Shown here one piece after another: positions 37,201-43,200 of a stretch of 64,000 nucleotides of DNA. The stretch is from Rugalucina vietnamica (lineage: Eukaryota > Mollusca > Bivalvia > Lucinida > Lucinidae): positions 39,114,395-39,178,394 of the forward strand of contig OZ024883.1 in assembly GCA_964017185.1 (NCBI GenBank), given 5' to 3'. Numbering within the stretch: position 1 is the first letter of the stretch; each line of letters begins with the position of its first letter. The notes beneath the pieces were generated by a model. The model worked only from the letters and a program-made list of their open reading frames with translations, was not told the origin of the DNA and ran no database searches. The position numbers and the translations under genes are program-made.

Positions 37201-40200
37201 GAACCTGAATTTTCCATTTATTTCGACTATTTCAGCATTTATGAGCAGTTGAAATTTCATGCTCAGCTGAGCTGAGCTTGAAAAAAGTTTTATAACCTCG
37301 GGGCCAGGTGACCCCAATTTTTTATTTGCTCAATACAAAGAAAACATTCTAAAGTAGCTTCAAAATGAAAATAAGAAAATTTTATCGAGCCGTTAAAATT
37401 GTCTTTGGGGTGGGTATCATCCTTAAATCTAAATTTTCAATTTCTAGCCTGCTTCTGTGACTATACAGGCTGGTTTGTTTGGTTGATTGGGGTTTAACGT
37501 CCCACCAACAGCTAAGGTCATATGGAGATGGGACCTCGGTTTATAGTCCCATCCGACGGACTGGAGAAGCCCGGGATCGAACCTGCGACCCCTGGTTTAC
37601 AAGGCGAGTGACATATCCACTGCACCACGGAGGCTTCTACAGGCTGGTTTGTGTCAAACATGATCAGTAACCTGTGTGTCTGGCTTTCTCCTGTCACAAC
37701 TCAAATACCTCAAACGAATCAGCATTCTGACAGGAACCTATCTGCTGCCAACAAACAGACACACATTCATTGGTGGAGCAGTTGATCCGGTGTGCCGTCA
37801 TTGTTGACTTGAAGACAAAGTCTTGCTAATGTTAGAGGTGCTCATGTAAAGAAGAAGGAGAATACACAAGAAGGCGCCATGTTTCAGTTTTCAAAATTTG
37901 TTTATTTCATGTGTTTTTCAGTTAGGAAACAGTTGAAGAGTGATGATGGTGATAACGACCTATGTACAACTAATATCAAAGCCTCACTGATGTGTCCTGT
38001 AAGTTTGTGTATATGCAATATTGGCTAGAACTTGAGACTGGATGTCAGTCACATATGAGCCGCGACACGAGAAAACCGATCTACGGGATTTCCGACCAGG
38101 TCCGACACAAACCGGCCTGTACACCCACGGAAGAAAGCTAGAATCATAAAATTTTGGCTGTATGTAAAGGAGACATTGTACTATCTGAGTAGCGAAAACA
38201 AAGGCACTGATCATCTTTGCAGTTACTGCGAAGCTGATCTGCACCTTTGTTTTCGCATAGGCAAACATCTAGTTTTCTCGCGTCACGGCTCATATATACC
38301 ATCTTACACCTTATATATAGTATAATGGGTACAGGGTCAATCAATCTTGGATTTACTTTGGTCAGATTCAACCTGAGACTGTGGAATTAGCTGCCCTTGA
38401 GTGTCTGAAAAATCCCAATAGAAATACAATTGGAAAATGTTTTGACCATTCTTGTTTTACCTGTTGGTTCTCAGGTGAACGATCCAAGCTCTTTGAGCTA
38501 CTTTTTAAAGCTGTGAAAAAAATCTAAATGAAATGGACATGTTTTTGAAACAAGATTTTGGGCAGAGTGAAAGAAGTGGTTAAACAGAGTAGATCTGTTG
38601 CATCTGTACATAGGGAAATATAGTTAACAGTAAATTAATGTTTACAGTAAATGCATTTTTAGCTCACCTGAGCCGAAGGCTCACAGGTGAGCTTATAGGA
38701 TAGGCAGGCATCCGTCGTCGTCCGTCGTCCGTCGTCGTCGTCCGTCCACAATTTCAAAGGAGAATATTTCTGAAGCTAGTAGGCCGATCTTGATCAAATT
38801 TAATGTGAACCATAATTGGGTTCGGGGATTGATGGCATTAGGTTTTGGAGCAGATTGTATCAAAATTGTGGTTTCCATGGCAACAGATAGGTCCCATAGA
38901 CTTACAATGGGAAAAACTAAAAAAATCTTCTTCTCTGAAACCACTAGGCCCACAGCTTTGATATTTAGTATGTAGCAATGGCTAATGGTCCTCTACATAA
39001 ATTGTGCCATTCATGCCCCTGGGGTCAAATTTGGCCACGCCCCGGGGGTCGATAGTCTCCATAGACTTACTATGGGAAAAAAAATCAAAAATCTTCTTCT
39101 CTGAAACCACAGGGCCCACAGCTTTGATATTTGGTATGTGGCAATGGCTAATGGTCCTCTACATAAATTGTGCCAGCCATGCCCCTGGGGTCAAATTTGG
39201 CCACGCCCCGGGGGTCGATAGTCTCCATAGACTTACAATTGGAAAAACTTAAAAAAATCTTCTTCTCTGAAACCACTAGGCCCACAGCTTTGATATTTGG
39301 TATGTAGCAATGGCTAATGGTCCTCTACATAAATTATGCCATTCATGCCCCTGGTGTCAAATTTGGCCACGTCCCGGGGGTTGATAGTCTCCATAGACTT
39401 ACTATGGGAAAAAATTAAAAAATCTTCTTCTCTGAAACCACTAGGCCCACAGCTTTGATATTTGGTATGTAGCAATGGCTAATGGTCCTCTACATAAATT
39501 GTGCCAATCATGCCCCTGGGGTCAAATTTGGCCACGCCCCGGGGGTCGATAGTCTCCATAGACCTACAATAGGAAAAAAACTAAAAAAATCTTCTTCTCT
39601 GAAACCACCAGGCCAACAGCTTTGATATTTGGTATGTTGCAATGGCTCATGGTCCTCTACATAAATTATGCCATTCATGCCCCTGGGGTCAAATTTGGCC
39701 ACGCCCCGGGGGTTGATAGTCTCCATAGACTTGCTATGGGAAAAAAATAAAAAAATCTTCTTCTCTGAAACCACAGGGCCCACAGCTTTGATATTTTGTA
39801 TGTGGCAATGGCTAATGGTCCTCTACATAAATTGTGCCAATCATGTCCCCGGGGTCAAATTTGGCCACGCCCCGGGGGTTGATAGTCTCCATAGACCTAC
39901 AATAGGAAAAACTAAAAAAATCTTCTTCTCTGAAACCACTAGGCCCACAGCTTTGATATTTGGTATGTAGCAATTGCTAATGGTCCTCTACACAAATTGT
40001 GCCATTCATGCCCCTGGGGTCAAATTTGGCCACGCCCCGGGGGTTGATAGTCTCCATAGACTTACAATGGGAAAAAAAATAAAAAATCTTCTTCTCTGAA
40101 ACCACTAGGCCTACAGCTTTGATATTTGGTATGTAGCAATGGCTAATGGTCCTCTACATAAATTGTTCCATTCATGCCCCTGGGGTCAAATTTGGCCAGG

Positions 40201-43200
40201 CCCCAGAGGTTGATAGTCTCAATAGACTTGCTATGGGAAAAAAATCAAAAATCTTCTTCTTTGAAACAACAGGGCACACAGTTTTGATATTTTGTATGTG
40301 GCAATGGCTAATAGTCCTCTACATAAATTGTGCCAGCCATGCCCCTGGGGTCAAATTTGGCCACGCCCCGGGGGTAGATAGTCTCCATAGACTTACAATG
40401 GGAAAAACTAACAAAAATCTTCTTCTCTGAAACCAAAAGGCCCAGAGCTTCTATATTTTGTATGTAGCAATGTTTTGTAGTCCCCATTATAAATTGTGCC
40501 AGTCATGCCCCTGGGTCAAATTTGGCCATGCCCCGGGGGTCAATAGTGTCCATGCATAGACTTTCATTGGTCGATTCTCAATTAGTTTAAATCTCATGAG
40601 CTTACAATGTGATAATCTCTCAGGTGAGCTACAGGACCAATGGTCCTCTAGTTACAATTAATGCATGTTTACAGTAAGTGCATGTTTACAATTAGTGCAT
40701 GTTAACAGTAAATGCATGTTTACAATTAGTGCATGTTAACAGTAAATGCATGTTTACAGTAAATTCATGATTGTAATTTCATTCTAGATTGGTAAAGGAA
40801 GGATGACTTATCCGTGTGTGGGGAGTGACTGTAACCATGTACAGTGTGTGGATGCAATGACTGTTTTACAGATGAACAAGAACAAAGCAGCCTGGAAATG
40901 TCTCATCTGTTCTAAGCCTATACCGTTTGACGAACTTAGGATAAATGGGTAAGAAGCATCAGTTGACAGGTGCTGTTTTTCAAGCCTTACTGGGAAAGTT
41001 CATTTGTCACAAATGCGCTAAGGTTATAGATTAAGACAATGGTAAAAGACCTGAAATTCCCTTCTATAAATTCAAATTCAGGGATAAGTATACTCAACAA
41101 GACTTCTCAGGCTATAGGGATATGAGCCGCGTCATGAGAAAACCGGATTTTTGCCTATGCGAAAACAAAGACGCAGATCAGCTTCGCAGTTACTGAAGCT
41201 GATCAGCGCCTTTGTTTTCGCTACACGGATAGTTCAATTTCTCTTCTTCTCAAATCCGAAATTTCAAGCTTCTAGCCTGTTTCTTTGACTGTACAGACCG
41301 GTTTATGTCAGACCTGGTTGGAAACCCCGAAGACCGGTTTTCTTGCGCCGCGGCTCATTATATGATATGCTCAATTATTACATGTTATCAGGTTTTCATT
41401 ATAACACAGCCATAAAACAAAATCCCAAAATGACCTGTAATGTGTTCATTTAAGGAACCTCATTCTAACACTTATATCACTGTCTATTTCTTTGGACCTC
41501 AATGATAGCATTACTATGAGATTGACCTATATCAAATGAGCCGCATCATGAGAAACCAGATTTTTGCCTATGCCTTTGTTTTCGCTACTCTGATAGAACA
41601 ATTTCTCTTCTTCCTAAATCCGAAATTTCAAGCTTCTAGCCATCTTTTTGTACAGCTCGGTTTGTGTCAGACCTGGTCAGAAACCCTAAAAACTGGTTTT
41701 CTCACGTCGCGTCTGAAATGAAAAACACCCCCATGCAATATACAGATTTTCTTCAGCTATAAAAATTTAGAGTTTTCAGTTGAAAAATTGTCATTTTCTT
41801 ATAAATGCTGATAGCATAGATTGTGATACACATTTGAAGATGAGACGGCTCTGACATGTACCCACAATCTAGGTTTTGGATCAAAAATGAGAAAAAAAAT
41901 GTATACCCCTGTAACCTGTTTTACTATACAAAAATAGCGTGTAAGTGGGTATTTATTAGATGTTTGTGTTATGTTGCAGATATTTCATGGAGGTTCTGAG
42001 CAATATTAAAGATGATGTTACAGAAGTGGAATTAGACTGTGAAGGCAACTGGAAGATACCCACGCCTGAAAAGGAAAAAGAGAATGGTCGGTATCTTAAA
42101 ATACTGAGCCGTTGTATGAGCCGCATCATGAGAAAACCAGCAATGTAGTTTTTGAACAGGTCTGACACAAATCGAGATGTACAAGCACAGAAGATGGCTA
42201 GAGGCTGGTAATTTTAGATTTAGAAAGTAGATGAATTGTCTTCCCGAGTAGCGAAAAAAAAGGCGCTGATCAGCTTCGCAGTTACTGCGAAGCTGATCTG
42301 TGCCTTTGTTTTCGCATATACAAAACATTGGTTTTCCAGTGAAATGGTGTATCTCTTCAGGATAGTACATCCGTAAAATGTACCCCCCCCCCCCTACACC
42401 TTAGACTAGCAGTTAGTGCGTCTGAATGACACACCAGAAGTGTAAGCTCCATCCTGACATGACTAACTATTGTTGAGTGGGACATTAAACAACAACAAAA
42501 TCTGAAATGGGAGTTTTAGGATAGTGATAAAGCATTTTGAAGATTTATGCTCCTAACTTTAAATAAGAATGGGAAAAAATTTACTTTTTGTTGAAATGAT
42601 TTATTATGCCCCCAAGTTGGAAGGGCAGATTGCCTTTGGCTCGTCTGTGTGGGTGTGCGTTAGTCACACTTTCATTAAAATTGAAACTTTTAAAGGATAT
42701 ATTCTAGGTTAAGTTTAATTTACATATTGCTCATGAAAAAATAATTGACATGTCAGAGTTATGCCCCTTCTTTGAAATATGCGGCTTTGAAAGTCAATTT
42801 TCAGTGAAAATGATCATATAAACTGTGCCATTTTAGGGCCAAGCATATGGTTGGGGGCACCGTGTTTTACAAACACATATCTGTAGTTTTTGTTTCATTT
42901 TCAGATGATGCCGTAGACACATTATGCGAGTCCATGACCGCCATCGATCTAACAGAATCTGACAATGAAGAAAATACACCTGTGTCTCCTGTCAAGCTGG
43001 TCAATGCTCCCCTCTCTGGCAAACTTGTGCGAGGATCTGACAAAGTTGCTCCCCTTGGGGACAATACTGGTCTTCTTAATAGGGCTAGTCATTTAGTGGA
43101 TTCTGTCACGTCGATCGTTCGGTCTGTCATAGGCACCAGCTACAATCAGACCACGTTGACTAACACTCATCGCAACAATAATCACTCGAGAAACCACAAC

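Noticed and set aside
38693-40430. Several 60-100-codon frames on both strands
   Set aside because: Each follows the 166-bp array period and recurs unit by unit; no start or splice context.
42847-42904. ATG at 42847 as the start of the last ligase frame
   Set aside because: It lies in a TTATGCCCCCAA repeat and pyrimidine tract before a consensus acceptor. The frame from 42905 joins exon 13 in phase.
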